Notes under the pieces: generated by a model | What the model saw: the letters and a program-made list of their open reading frames with translations, nothing else | What the model was told of the DNA's origin: nothing | Database searches by the model: none | Assembly (NCBI GenBank): GCA_937128795.1 | Contig: CAKZMQ010000015.1 | Span: 62,001-126,000 of the forward strand | Reading direction: 5' to 3' | Source: an uncultured Solirubrobacterales bacterium | Lineage (GTDB): Bacteria > Actinomycetota > Thermoleophilia > Solirubrobacterales > JACPNS01 | DNA: 64,000 nucleotides | Program-made: the position numbers and the translations under genes | Shown: positions 7,967 through 16,365 of the stretch, piece after piece | How positions within the stretch are numbered: position 1 is the first letter of the stretch | How the letters are laid out: every line of letters starts with the position of its first letter

Positions 7967-8353
7967 ATGAGAGACGTTTCTTGGATTACTCAAGCTGGGG
8001 CGATCGAGCTGGCGCTTGGGGCGCTTAGTGGATGGGTCGTTTGGATCTCCACTGATACGGATTGGTTGAAAAAGGTTGGGGTGATTCGGCCTGGGCGGTT
8101 GTTGCAGGCTCATATTGACTTGATCATGATGGGGACGATTTTGATCGCCATCGGGTTGGCGGCGCCGGATCTGCCCAAGCCCTGGTCGATTTTCTTGGTC
8201 GTTGGCGCGTATTCGAACGCGCTGTTGTTCGTTCCGCTTGCCTGGATGGAGAAAAAGCCGAAGGATCTGAAAGCGATTCTTGCTCAGATCGTTTCGTTCA
8301 GCTTGGTCAGCGCGGGTACGGTTGCCACGGCCATCTACTTGCTGACCGACTAA
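7967..8353 (+). CDS. Four-helix membrane protein, unknown function
   Basis: A 128-residue integral membrane protein with four predicted helices (about residues 10-27, 47-65, 73-91 and 103-124). Between helices 1 and 2 lies a short loop TDTDWLKKVGVIRPGRLLQAHID with an Arg and a His at the membrane face. I do not recognise a characterised family. The gene stands alone after the copy-A hairpin, and its stop overlaps the convergent SRPBCC gene by 4 nt. Its local sequence is less GC-rich than its neighbours. Confidence 0.8.
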   Translation: MRDVSWITQAGAIELALGALSGWVVWISTDTDWLKKVGVIRPGRLLQAHIDLIMMGTILIAIGLAAPDLPKPWSIFLVVGAYSNALLFVPLAWMEKKPKDLKAILAQIVSFSLVSAGTVATAIYLLTD

Positions 8354-8787
8354 TCGAGATTTTCGACATAGGCCTTGAAGTCGTCGCCCATATTTTCGGC
8401 GAGTTCGCGCATCGCGCCGCCGAGGATCGGCGCCAGAGCCTTCTGCAGGAGGCTCAACTTCACTTCGATCTCGGCGTGCCATTGCGTTGAGTTGTCGCCT
8501 GCTTCGCTGAATGTGCTTGACAACACGAACGGCAGTTGCATGCCCTCGTAGCGCGCAACTATGTGGCCAGCGTCGTCGTTCTCGAGCACGGTCACGGTCA
8601 ACTCGGTGTCGCCGCTGTCGCGGGTGAACACCACCGTCTGCACGGCACCTTTGGCGTTTCCTTTGCCCTTGACCTGCTTGAACGACTTCATCATCTCCAG
8701 CCACTCTGGCTGTAGCGCGGGTTCGTTGAAGATCGCCCAGACTTCATCGAAGGGGCGATCGATCACGACAGAGTGCTCAACGACCAT
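8350..8787 (-). CDS. SRPBCC-family ligand-binding protein
   Basis: A 145-residue START/Bet v1-like (polyketide cyclase 2) fold: the N-terminal MVVEHSVVIDRPFDEVWAIFNEP strand-helix signature, a central antiparallel sheet and a long C-terminal helix ending MRELAENMGDDFKAYVENLD. Such proteins bind hydrophobic ligands; no enzyme activity can be assigned. The start overlaps the stop of the upstream paralogue (TGATG), so the two SRPBCC proteins are co-translated. Confidence 0.85.
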   Translation of the reverse strand: MVVEHSVVIDRPFDEVWAIFNEPALQPEWLEMMKSFKQVKGKGNAKGAVQTVVFTRDSGDTELTVTVLENDDAGHIVARYEGMQLPFVLSSTFSEAGDNSTQWHAEIEVKLSLLQKALAPILGGAMRELAENMGDDFKAYVENLD

Positions 8788-9269
8788 CAGACCGGGTTCT
8801 CCAGGGCACCGCTCATCTCCTTCAGTGCCATTGCCTCGACGTACTCGATAAATCCGGTCATCGAGTTCTGGAGCATGACTTTGGCTGCAATCTTTTGCGC
8901 CGGTCGCTTCCAGAACGAAACGTCCGACAGGTCTGTCTCGAGTGTGCAGCGCAATTTCGTCACGTCAAAACCGAATGCCTCGACGTCGGTCACACTGCTG
9001 ACAATCTGACCGTCGGTCTCTGCTGTCTGCGCCAGGCGCTCAAACTCGCGTCGCTCGGTCGTCGTCATGCGACACGTCAGCGATTGCTTGCCGATCGTGT
9101 AGTCGATGTCGACGACCGATCCAACCGTGCCCGGTTCGCCCGACACGGCCGTGTACCCAGTCATGTATTCCTCCCACTCCAGTGTGGAATCCAGGTCGAT
9201 GAAGTGCTTCCAGGCGATCGCGATCGGAGCCTCGATCACGTATTCCTTGCTGTAGGTCCAAATCCCCAA
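8787..9269 (-). CDS. SRPBCC-family ligand-binding protein
   Basis: A 160-residue protein of the same fold as its downstream neighbour, opening WTYSKEYVIEAPIAIAWKHFIDLD and ending in the family's long helix. The two are diverged enough that recent duplication is unlikely. They form a two-gene unit, preceded by a third minus-strand gene 20 nt upstream. Ligand and role are unknown. Confidence 0.82.
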   Translation of the reverse strand: MGIWTYSKEYVIEAPIAIAWKHFIDLDSTLEWEEYMTGYTAVSGEPGTVGSVVDIDYTIGKQSLTCRMTTTERREFERLAQTAETDGQIVSSVTDVEAFGFDVTKLRCTLETDLSDVSFWKRPAQKIAAKVMLQNSMTGFIEYVEAMALKEMSGALENPV

Positions 9270-9288
9270 AGCGCTGACGTCGGGCGGA

Positions 9289-9861
9289 TCAGTGCGGGCC
9301 GTGTGGAGTCGTCGCTGGCGGGCGCGATTCTTCTGCCAGCGATGCGATCGTCAAGTTTCCGCGCGAGGCGTCTTCGAGCACGCCGGCGGCCTCGTCGGCG
9401 TTTCGGGCGTAGAGCTCGACCAGCATATGAATGACGATCTGGCCGTCCTCGTGCTTGTGAAAGCGCACGTGTGCGAAGAACTCGCGAATTCCAGAATCGC
9501 CGAACGCTGCGTGGGTGAGGGATTCGGCGGCCTCTGGGCCTGCGCAGACCTCGACTGCCTCTTCCGGTACGGCGACGATCACCGATGCGACCCACGGCGT
9601 TCCGGTGACCATCCGCTCCCAGCGATCCTCCACCGGTGCGATTCGACCATCGATCAACGTCAGGTGTGGCTGATCATGAAGGCAATCGACGCATTGGATG
9701 ACCGCCTCGTGCAGTTCATCGACGGTTTCGGCGCGTTCGGCGGTGTCCGGGTCGACCTTGTAGATCCCTTCGACGTGCAGTTGAACCTCGAGGCTGCGTG
9801 ACCAGCAGCGGTAGCAACGAAGCCAAGCGCCGACTTCTTCTGGTTGTCCAAATGCTTCCAT
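9289..9861 (-). CDS. Hypothetical protein with two CxxC pairs
   Basis: The ATG at 9861 (MEAFGQPEEVGAWLRCYRCW) is preferred because the upstream extension in the ORF track is arginine/proline-rich shadow sequence. The 190-residue protein starts with a zinc-ribbon-like arrangement, CYRC at about residue 16 and CVDC at about residue 55, followed by an alpha/beta region with FFAHVRFHKHEDGQIVIHMLVELYA. I do not recognise the family. It may share a transcript with the two SRPBCC genes downstream (20-nt gap). Confidence 0.7.
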   Translation of the reverse strand: MEAFGQPEEVGAWLRCYRCWSRSLEVQLHVEGIYKVDPDTAERAETVDELHEAVIQCVDCLHDQPHLTLIDGRIAPVEDRWERMVTGTPWVASVIVAVPEEAVEVCAGPEAAESLTHAAFGDSGIREFFAHVRFHKHEDGQIVIHMLVELYARNADEAAGVLEDASRGNLTIASLAEESRPPATTPHGPH

Positions 9862-9920
9862 CGCGCCACAGTCTACGAGCAGTCGCGCCCTGATGAATGA
9901 GCGAGTCGATGGCGGTTGGA

Positions 9921-10044
9921 TGGGCGCCGTTCGCGATGCAATACGGTATGAAACCTTGGTTAAGGGGAACCGGTGGCCGTAAGGAACCGGGCATGACATG
10001 CCGAAGAGAACTTTGGTATTTCGCAGATTGAAAGGAAATTTTTA
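9921..10044 (+). promoter_or_regulatory. Structured leader/promoter region before lipoprotein gene
   Basis: Between divergent genes lies a region with CCTTGGTTAAGG (small hairpin), two near-direct repeats AAGGGGAACCGG and TAAGGAACCGG, and a 13-nt palindrome GGCATGACATGCC at 9990-10002, followed by GAAAGGA as ribosome binding site for the ATG at 10045. It may be an operator or a structured 5' leader. I could not match it to a known riboswitch class. Confidence 0.4.
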
Positions 10045-10563
10045 ATGAAGCAGTTTGGAGTTGTGGCGCGTTTGCTCGCGATCGTGGCCGTTCTGTCGCT
10101 TGGCGCGTTCGTTATCTCGGGCTGCGGTGACGACGACAACGGCGGAAACGCGTCGGGCGGCGGAGATGGCAAAACATTCGAATCGGATCAGACACTTGGT
10201 GACGAGGGCAAGGTCGTGGTTGAGTCCGAGGACTCATTCGACGCCCAACAGCAAGAAGTGATCACGCAGATCACGGCCTTCGGGGATGCGACGGCGAACA
10301 AGGACTACAAGGCGCTGTGCAACGAACTGCTTTCGAAGGAAGCCAGCAACATTGGTGGCGACTGCGAAAAGACCTTTTCGCGGACCGGGGAGGCGTTGAA
10401 GGACTTCAAGTTGACGATCAAGGATGTCAAGGTGAACGAGGACGGCAAGACCGCCACAGCAAACGTCAGCGTGACCTCAAATGTCTCGCCGGACCCGCAA
10501 ACCCAGCAGCTCTCGCTCGTCAAAGAGGGCAACGAATGGAAGATTCAGATTCTCGGGCAGTAG
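10045..10563 (+). CDS. Secreted lipoprotein, unknown function
   Basis: 172 residues with a lipoprotein signal peptide: basic MKQFG, a hydrophobic stretch and the lipobox VISGC near residue 27, followed by a Gly/Asp-rich linker. The mature domain (about residues 70-170) has two cysteines (LCNELL and GDCEKTF) and an NTF2-like look, as in DUF4878-type proteins (AFGDATANKDYKALCNELL ... VTSNVSPDPQTQQLSLVKEGNEWKI). It should be anchored to the outer face of the membrane. The Shine-Dalgarno AAAGGA is 9 nt upstream, and a clear intrinsic terminator follows. Confidence 0.85.
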   Translation: MKQFGVVARLLAIVAVLSLGAFVISGCGDDDNGGNASGGGDGKTFESDQTLGDEGKVVVESEDSFDAQQQEVITQITAFGDATANKDYKALCNELLSKEASNIGGDCEKTFSRTGEALKDFKLTIKDVKVNEDGKTATANVSVTSNVSPDPQTQQLSLVKEGNEWKIQILGQ

Positions 10564-10587
10564 GTCTGAAATCCAGAGTTTGAACTT

Positions 10588-10618
10588 GCCCGGTCCGCGC
10601 TTGCGGGTCGGGCTTTTT
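10588..10618 (+). terminator. Intrinsic terminator of lipoprotein gene
   Basis: GCCCGGTCCGC pairs with GCGGGTCGGGC (an internal GT/GT mismatch) around a short loop, and is directly followed by TTTTT. It lies 24 nt after the lipoprotein stop and just before the convergent meaB stop. Confidence 0.85.
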
Positions 10619-10634
10619 CATGCTCGCGATGAGT

Positions 10635-11603
10635 TCAGGCGTTCGCGAGGGCGCGATCCAGCATTTGTCGAAGTTCGCGGTGCCCGAGCTGCTCATCCTG
10701 CTGCGCCAGGAGCTTCTCTGCGGCACGCCGCCCGCCCAAAGCGCGGACGCCGCGCTCTCCATGCTCAAACGTGAATGAATCCAAGGCGGCCAGTCTGCGA
10801 GCGCGCGCACGGTGTTTGGTCAGGTCCAACGCGGAGAAATGCTCCTCGACCGCATCGATCAACTCGTCGACTCCGACAGCGGGCGGCAGCGACGAAACCT
10901 GGAGGACGGCCGTGTTCGAGCCGAGCGACTTGACCGCAGCCTCGAGATCGCGTGCAGCACGTTTGGCGACGACGCCGAGGTCGGACTTGGTGACGACGAG
11001 GACGTCGGGAATCTCCATCACCCCGGACTTGATGAACTGCAGAACGTCTCCGCTGGCGGGCTGAACGATGACGACGATTGTGTCGGCCAATTCGGCGATG
11101 TCGGTTTCGGACTGTCCGACGCCGACCGTCTCGACGATCACCACGTCGAACGCCGACGCCAGGGCGATCGCGGCCTCGCGCGTCGCGGGAGCCAAACCGC
11201 CGAGTCGCGTGGCGGTGGCGGTTGATCGAACCAGTACGTCTGCATCGCGCGAGTCGACGGCCATGCGCGCACGGTCGCCGAGCAGTGAGCCACCGGAGCG
11301 CTTCGACGACGGATCGATCGCCAGCACCGCGACCGACTTGTCACGGGCGCGCCAACGCGCGATCAGTTCGCTCAGCAGCGTCGATTTACCCGCGCCGGGT
11401 GGTCCGGTTATGCCGACGATCACGCCCGGCGCTTCGCTGCCGACATTTGCCGGCGCGATCTCGCGCAACATCGCGTCGGCGCCCTCGGCGCTGGCCGCGC
11501 CGCGTTCTTCCAAGAGGTTCAGGGCCGCTGGGGCTGCGGATCGATCGCGCGCAGCCAGCCGCTTTCCTAACTCAACTGCCTGTTCGATGCTGGTTGGGCC
11601 CAC
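10635..11603 (-). CDS. meaB: MeaB/ArgK G3E GTPase, mutase chaperone
   Basis: A 322-residue P-loop GTPase with Walker A GPPGAGKST near residue 67, AIDPSSKRSGGSLLGDRARM, the switch-region ETVGVGQSE, and the NKxD-equivalent VTKSDL. MeaB-family proteins load cobalamin onto, and protect, adenosylcobalamin-dependent acyl-CoA mutases. The mutase gene sits 765 bp upstream on the same strand, separated by one plus-strand gene, so the functional partner is almost certainly ethylmalonyl-CoA mutase at 12369-14372. Confidence 0.94.
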   Translation of the reverse strand: MGPTSIEQAVELGKRLAARDRSAAPAALNLLEERGAASAEGADAMLREIAPANVGSEAPGVIVGITGPPGAGKSTLLSELIARWRARDKSVAVLAIDPSSKRSGGSLLGDRARMAVDSRDADVLVRSTATATRLGGLAPATREAAIALASAFDVVIVETVGVGQSETDIAELADTIVVIVQPASGDVLQFIKSGVMEIPDVLVVTKSDLGVVAKRAARDLEAAVKSLGSNTAVLQVSSLPPAVGVDELIDAVEEHFSALDLTKHRARARRLAALDSFTFEHGERGVRALGGRRAAEKLLAQQDEQLGHRELRQMLDRALANA

Positions 11604-11649
11604 GCGAGGGGAGTCTAGGCGCGAGAGCGGTGGCTAATCTGCGCCAGCA

Positions 11650-12303
11650 GTGAACGAGGGCACCACATTCGACATCGCGCCGATCGAGCATTTGACGACG
11701 GTCTCGTCGACCACCGAGACGCTTGCCGCAATGGTTCTTGCGTTGCTGATCGGCGCGCTGGTATCGCTTGCCGCCGCGCACCTGCTTGATCGTGGCGTGA
11801 ATCCGATCAGCGATGCCGTCTCCGACTATGGCGCGCGCGAATACAGGGTGCTCTACCGCCTGACGGCCTTCTGGATGGGGTTTGCTGGATTGCTGACTGC
11901 CGTGATGCTCGGCGACGCGCTCTTCCCGAAGCCAACTCTGGTGATCCTCCTCCTGTTGGTGTTCGCTGCGACACGCGGCGCGATCACGCTCTTTCCGGTT
12001 GATCTGCCGGGAACGGATGAAACCCAGACCGGCCGCTCGCACACCGTGCTGGCCACCATCGCCTTCGCGAGTTTCGCGTTCGCGGCGGCGCTGTTGCCGC
12101 GCGAATTGAGTGACGATCCGTTTTGGACAGACCATCTCCAGACGATGCGAGGCCTCGGCATCATCGTCGTCGTGACCGCGATCGGCACCGCGATTACACA
12201 CCGCGTCGCCCTCAAGCAGTACTTCGGCCTTGTCGAGCGCCTCTATTACGCAGCGATGTTCGCCTGGATGGCCACACCCTGCATCATTTTCCTAACCACC
12301 TAA
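11650..12303 (+). CDS. DUF998 membrane protein
   Basis: A 217-residue protein with six hydrophobic helices and the DUF998 hallmarks NPISDAVSDYG (after helix 1) and GRSHTVLATIAF (start of helix 4). GTG start at 11650, divergent from meaB with only 46 bp between. The family is widespread in Actinomycetota, with no settled function. It sits between meaB and the mutase on the opposite strand, so a link to them is doubtful. Confidence 0.85.
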   Translation: MNEGTTFDIAPIEHLTTVSSTTETLAAMVLALLIGALVSLAAAHLLDRGVNPISDAVSDYGAREYRVLYRLTAFWMGFAGLLTAVMLGDALFPKPTLVILLLLVFAATRGAITLFPVDLPGTDETQTGRSHTVLATIAFASFAFAAALLPRELSDDPFWTDHLQTMRGLGIIVVVTAIGTAITHRVALKQYFGLVERLYYAAMFAWMATPCIIFLTT

Positions 12304-12321
12304 AACCACGCAAATTCCGAC

Positions 12322-12350
12322 CAACCTGTGGCACCAGGTGCCACAGGTTG
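12322..12350. repeat. 14-bp perfect palindrome with 1-nt centre
   Basis: CAACCTGTGGCACC, one A, then the exact complement. It lies between the convergent stops of the DUF998 gene and ecm and can act as a bidirectional terminator stem, but neither side has a T-tract. The sequence is flanked by two copies of GCAAATT. Confidence 0.85.
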
Positions 12351-12368
12351 CATGCAAATTGCGAGGAT

Positions 12369-14372
12369 TTAGGCGGGGACGGCGGCGTTGGCGCGATTGG
12401 CCACCAGGTCGACTATGTCGCCCATGATGCGGTTGAGCTCGAAGTCCTTGGGGGTGTAGACGCGAGCCACACCGGCGTCGAGCAGTGGCTGGACGTCGTG
12501 GTCGGGGATGATTCCACCGCAGACGACCGGCACGTCGACGCCCGCTTCGCGCAGGTTCTCGATCACGCTGGGAATCAGCTCGCGATGCGAACCGGAGAGG
12601 ATTGACAGGCCGACGACGTGAACGCCTTCCTGAACTGCGCTGGTCGCGATCTGCGACGGCGTCAAGCGAATGCCCTCGTAGACGACGTCCATGCCGCAGT
12701 CACGGGCACGCACGGCTATCTGCTCGGCGCCATTGCTGTGACCGTCGAGACCGGGCTTGCCGATCAGAATCTTCAGGCGGCGGCCGAGCGTTTCCGAGAC
12801 GTCTTCGACGCGCTCGCGAATCTTCTCGAGTACCTCGGTGTCGCCGCCCATGGCGGCGTCGCCGATCCCGGTGGGCCCGCGGTACTCGCCGAACACGCTG
12901 CGCAGCGTCTGTGACCACTCACCGGTCGTGGCACCGGCCTTGGCCGCAGCGATCGAGGCCGGCATCAAGTTGGTGGACTCATCGGCCGCGGCGGCCGCGA
13001 GGTCGGCGAGGGCCGCATCGACGGCGGTCTGGTCGCGTGTGCTGCGCCACTTGACCACTTCGTCGATGATCTCCTGCTCGACGGCGGGGTCGACGACCAT
13101 GATGCCGCCCTCGGCGTCGGCCGTCAGAGGCGACTCCTCGGTGCTGGTGAATTTGTTCTGGCCAACAACGGTCAAGTCGCCGGACTCGATGTTGCTGACC
13201 CGCTTGCTGTGGCTCTCGACCAAAGCGGCCTTCATGTAAGACACCGCTTCGACTGCGCCGCCGTGCTCGGCGACAATCGCCATCTCGGCTTTCGCGCCGT
13301 CGACGAGTTCATCGACCAATCCGTCCATCACGATCGAGCCCTCGAAGATGTCCGGGTAGTCGAGCAGGTCAGTCTCGAATGCCAGCACCTGCTGAATACG
13401 CAACGCCCACTGCTGGTCCCAGGCGCGCGGTAGTCCGAGCGCCTCATTCCAGGCCGGCAGCTGCAGCGCACGCGCACGCGCATCGCGACCGATCGTCACC
13501 GCCAGCGCCTCAAGCACGATTCGCTGGATGTTGTTCTCCGGCTGCGCCTCGGTCAGACCCAGCGAGTTGACCTGCACGCCGTAGCGGAAGCGACGCAGCT
13601 TCTCGTCCTCAACTCCATAACGGTCGGCCAGCTCCTGCCAGAGCTTGTTCATCGCCCGCAGCTTCGCGTGTTCCTCGACGAAGCGGATGCCGGCGTTGAC
13701 GAAGAAGCTGATGCGTCCAAAGACCTTCGGGAAGTCTTCGTCAGAGACCTGACCGCGCGACTTCACCGCGTCGAGCACGGCGATCGCGTTGCTCATCGAG
13801 TAGGCGATCTCCTGAACGGGCGTCGCGCCTGCCTCTTGCAGGTGGTAACTGCAGATGTTGATCGGGTTCCACTTGGGAACGTTGTTCACGGTGTAACTCA
13901 CCGTGTCGGCGATCAGGCGCATCGACGGCCCGGGCGGGAACGAGTAGGTGCCGCGAGAGAGGTACTCCTTGAGAATGTCGTTCTGCGTCGTGCCCGAAAG
14001 CTCGGCCTGATCCACACCCGTCTCGTCGGCCGTCGCGATGTAGAGACTGAGCAGCCACATCGCCGTCGCGTTGATGGTCATCGAGGTGTTCATTCCGCCA
14101 AGCGGAATCTGATCGAGCAGCGTCTGCATGTCGCCCTTGTGTGCCACGGACACACCGACCTTGCCGACCTCTCCCTTCGAAAGTTCATGGTCCGGGTCGT
14201 ACCCGGTCTGCGTCGGAAGGTCGAAGGCGATCGAGAGCCCGGTCTGGCCCTTCTCGATGTTCTTGCGATAGAGCTCGTTCGACTTCTTTGCGTTGCTGTG
14301 ACCGGAGTAGGTGCGCATGACCCACGGGCGATCAGGCTGATCAAGGCGATGGGGGAGTTCGTGGTTACTCAT
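12369..14372 (-). CDS. ecm: Ethylmalonyl-CoA mutase (coenzyme B12-dependent, MeaA type)
   Basis: A 667-residue single-chain mutase starting MSNHELPHRLDQPDRPWVMR at 14372; the longer ORF-track N-terminus is upstream noise. The TIM-barrel half has RTYSGHSNAKKSNELYR, LPTQTGYDPDHE, NPINICSYHLQEAGATP and FRYGVQVNSLGLTEAQPENN, all very close to the MeaA/Ecm subfamily as remembered. The C-terminal cobalamin domain has KPGLDGHSNGAEQIA (the D-x-H-x-x-G base-off motif) and GLSILSGSH. It isomerises (2R)-ethylmalonyl-CoA to methylsuccinyl-CoA. Its GTPase chaperone meaB lies close downstream. Propionate-type methylmalonyl-CoA mutase is the alternative, but motif detail and the presence of ccr and mcl1 favour Ecm. 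Confidence 0.93.
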   Translation of the reverse strand: MSNHELPHRLDQPDRPWVMRTYSGHSNAKKSNELYRKNIEKGQTGLSIAFDLPTQTGYDPDHELSKGEVGKVGVSVAHKGDMQTLLDQIPLGGMNTSMTINATAMWLLSLYIATADETGVDQAELSGTTQNDILKEYLSRGTYSFPPGPSMRLIADTVSYTVNNVPKWNPINICSYHLQEAGATPVQEIAYSMSNAIAVLDAVKSRGQVSDEDFPKVFGRISFFVNAGIRFVEEHAKLRAMNKLWQELADRYGVEDEKLRRFRYGVQVNSLGLTEAQPENNIQRIVLEALAVTIGRDARARALQLPAWNEALGLPRAWDQQWALRIQQVLAFETDLLDYPDIFEGSIVMDGLVDELVDGAKAEMAIVAEHGGAVEAVSYMKAALVESHSKRVSNIESGDLTVVGQNKFTSTEESPLTADAEGGIMVVDPAVEQEIIDEVVKWRSTRDQTAVDAALADLAAAAADESTNLMPASIAAAKAGATTGEWSQTLRSVFGEYRGPTGIGDAAMGGDTEVLEKIRERVEDVSETLGRRLKILIGKPGLDGHSNGAEQIAVRARDCGMDVVYEGIRLTPSQIATSAVQEGVHVVGLSILSGSHRELIPSVIENLREAGVDVPVVCGGIIPDHDVQPLLDAGVARVYTPKDFELNRIMGDIVDLVANRANAAVPA

Positions 14373-14460
14373 ATGTGACAAATTGTACGGCCCAGCCGCG
14401 CGCGCGGCCAGGTTCGGCCCACACCAAGGGGTATCGTCTTGCCCGAATGGGGAGACCTGA

Positions 14461-15390
14461 ATGAGACCGCGCAAGATAATTCGACGCCTGCTGCTCGCCG
14501 CGATCATCGTCGTGGTCGTGCTCAACTGGACGTGGGGCAAGCTCCCCGCCGAGCCGCCGGCGCCGTCGGGCAGCAAGTTTGCCCAGGTCGGCGACACACG
14601 AATTCACTACGTCGAGAAGCCGGGCCGCGAACCGGCGGTCGTGATGGTTCACGGTCTGCCGGGCACGTGGGCCGACTGGGATGCGGTGACCGAGGCGCTG
14701 CCGGGTCGCAGGACGATCGCGATCGATCGACCGGGTTTCGGATACTCAACCGGCGGATACGTCGAGTTCGACGATCAAGTGCGTGCGATCTACGCCTTCT
14801 CCAAGGAAATCGGTGTTGAGAATCCTGTGATCGCAGGGCATTCGTACGGCGGAGCGCTGGCGCTCGCGTACGCAAAGCGATATCCCAACGAGACCAAAGG
14901 CGTAGTCGCCGTGGACCCCGCCGTTAGCGGCTCCGACATCTCAGTGTTGGAACGCATCCAGGCTCGCACGGTCGGCTTGTTGCAGCTTCCGGTCATCGAA
15001 CCGATCGCGAATGCCACGTTTTCGCAGGCGATGCGCACCGCGGCCGCCAATCGCGGCGATGAGGAGGCGTTCGCGCCTGATCCAGTCGATGAGGGCCACA
15101 GGCAGCGGCTTCTGGAGTTCAACATGAAGTCGGAGGATCTCAAGGCGTTCAGCGACGAGCTCCCCGCGTTCAGCGAGATCGCAGACCGTCTCTCGCGGCA
15201 GTACTCGTCGATTCGTGTGCCGGTTTGGATCATCCAGGGCAAGGACGACAAGCTCGTGTCCACGTCGCAGGTCGAGGCGGTGTCGCGTCAGATCCCCGGA
15301 GCCAAGCTGCAGATCGTCAGCGGCGGCCACATGGCGACTTATACGCACCCGGCGGCCGTCGCCCGCGCCATCAGCGCTGCAGCACGCTGA
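14461..15390 (+). CDS. Membrane-anchored alpha/beta hydrolase
   Basis: A 309-residue protein with an N-terminal signal anchor (residues 7-23), then an alpha/beta-hydrolase domain: oxyanion-hole MVHGLPGTWADW, nucleophile elbow GHSYGGA (Ser near 136), acid in QGKDDKLV and catalytic His in GGHMATYTHP. GGGGAGACCTGA precedes the ATG. It is followed by a paralogue with the same architecture 44 nt downstream, so the two form a small operon. Substrate unknown; esterase, lipase-like or epoxide-hydrolase-like activity are all possible. Confidence 0.88.
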   Translation: MRPRKIIRRLLLAAIIVVVVLNWTWGKLPAEPPAPSGSKFAQVGDTRIHYVEKPGREPAVVMVHGLPGTWADWDAVTEALPGRRTIAIDRPGFGYSTGGYVEFDDQVRAIYAFSKEIGVENPVIAGHSYGGALALAYAKRYPNETKGVVAVDPAVSGSDISVLERIQARTVGLLQLPVIEPIANATFSQAMRTAAANRGDEEAFAPDPVDEGHRQRLLEFNMKSEDLKAFSDELPAFSEIADRLSRQYSSIRVPVWIIQGKDDKLVSTSQVEAVSRQIPGAKLQIVSGGHMATYTHPAAVARAISAAAR

Positions 15391-15434
15391 ACCGACCGGC
15401 ACCTAGGCTTCGTAACTACTGACGAGGCAAATCC

Positions 15435-16352
15435 TTGACCACGGTTCTCACAATCTTTTTGGCGATCTTCGTCGTCCTCGCTCTGATCAACTTGATCGCG
15501 GGGCGCCTGCCGAAACGCCCACCGGCGGGGGGCGGCATCGTCGCGACCAAACGCGGCGAGTTGCACTACCTCGAGACAGTTGGCGAGGGGCCGCCGATCG
15601 TCTTCATTCACGGCATGCCCGGTCTTGCCAACGAATTCGACCCGGTGCGCAAGACAATCGGCAATCGGCACATGATTGCCTTCGATCGACCCGGCTACGC
15701 GTGGTCCCAGGGCAAGCCACTGCCGTTCGCTGAACAGCTCGACGCGATCGTCGAAGCATCCAACACGCTCGGTATCGAACGCGCGATGGTCGTCGGTCAT
15801 TCCTTCGGTGGTCTGGCGACGCTCGGTCTGGCGATCAGGCACCCCGAGTTCGTCGACCGGATGCTGCTGCTGGCACCGGCGGCGGGTGGAACGCGAATCG
15901 GCCAACCGCGGATGCGCCAGGCACGATTGATCCAGTTCTTTGAGTTGCCAGTAGTCAGACAGATCGCCGATCTTGTCTTCCTCCGGTTGTTGCGTCGCAG
16001 CGCCTCGCGGCAGGGTGCCGCAGCGTCGTACGGCGAAAACCCCGAGACCGAGAAGCAGCGCTACTTGGCAGAATCCGTGCTCGCCAGCCACAACAGCATC
16101 GCGGCGCTGGCGAACGACCGGCTGATCTTCAACGACGCCGAGCGACTCGTCTCGGGCAATCTCCAGCGCATCGCGGTTCCATCGATAATCGTCCACGGCG
16201 AGCACGACGAGACTGTGCCACTTCGCAACGGAAAGCGTCTTGCCGATGCATTGCCGAACAGCAGCCTGATCGTCGTTGATGGCGACCACCAGCTGCCGTC
16301 GAAGAACACCGCGGAGGTCGTTGCCGCCGCAAACGCGTTGCTCGCCGTGTAG
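15435..16352 (+). CDS. Membrane-anchored alpha/beta hydrolase (paralogue)
   Basis: 305 residues, TTG start, with a hydrophobic N-terminal helix (TVLTIFLAIFVVLALINLIAG). It has the same fold as the upstream gene: FIHGMPGLANEFDPV, nucleophile elbow GHSFGGLA, GEHDETVP and a His in GDHQLPS. It shares architecture with its neighbour but is well diverged in sequence, so the duplication is old. It belongs to the same transcription unit, followed by a metallo-beta-lactamase-fold gene 13 nt downstream. Confidence 0.86.
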   Translation: MTTVLTIFLAIFVVLALINLIAGRLPKRPPAGGGIVATKRGELHYLETVGEGPPIVFIHGMPGLANEFDPVRKTIGNRHMIAFDRPGYAWSQGKPLPFAEQLDAIVEASNTLGIERAMVVGHSFGGLATLGLAIRHPEFVDRMLLLAPAAGGTRIGQPRMRQARLIQFFELPVVRQIADLVFLRLLRRSASRQGAAASYGENPETEKQRYLAESVLASHNSIAALANDRLIFNDAERLVSGNLQRIAVPSIIVHGEHDETVPLRNGKRLADALPNSSLIVVDGDHQLPSKNTAEVVAAANALLAV

Positions 16353-16365
16353 GTTCTTGCGTCAG

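Noticed and set aside
7379-8704. 441-residue minus-strand ORF
   Set aside because: It overlaps the MaoC, membrane and SRPBCC genes and has a low-complexity Arg/Gln/His-rich shadow composition.
9921-10044. Cobalamin or c-di-AMP riboswitch before the lipoprotein gene
   Set aside because: Some GGGGAACC-type words are similar, but the conserved box and overall length of those classes are missing.
14373-14460. Cobalamin riboswitch upstream of ethylmalonyl-CoA mutase
   Set aside because: Only 88 bp to the divergent gene, and no B12-box-like sequence is present.
14373-14597. N-terminal extension of ethylmalonyl-CoA mutase
   Set aside because: Family homology begins at MSNHELPHRLDQPDRPW; the extra 75 residues overlap the divergent promoter and the hydrolase gene.
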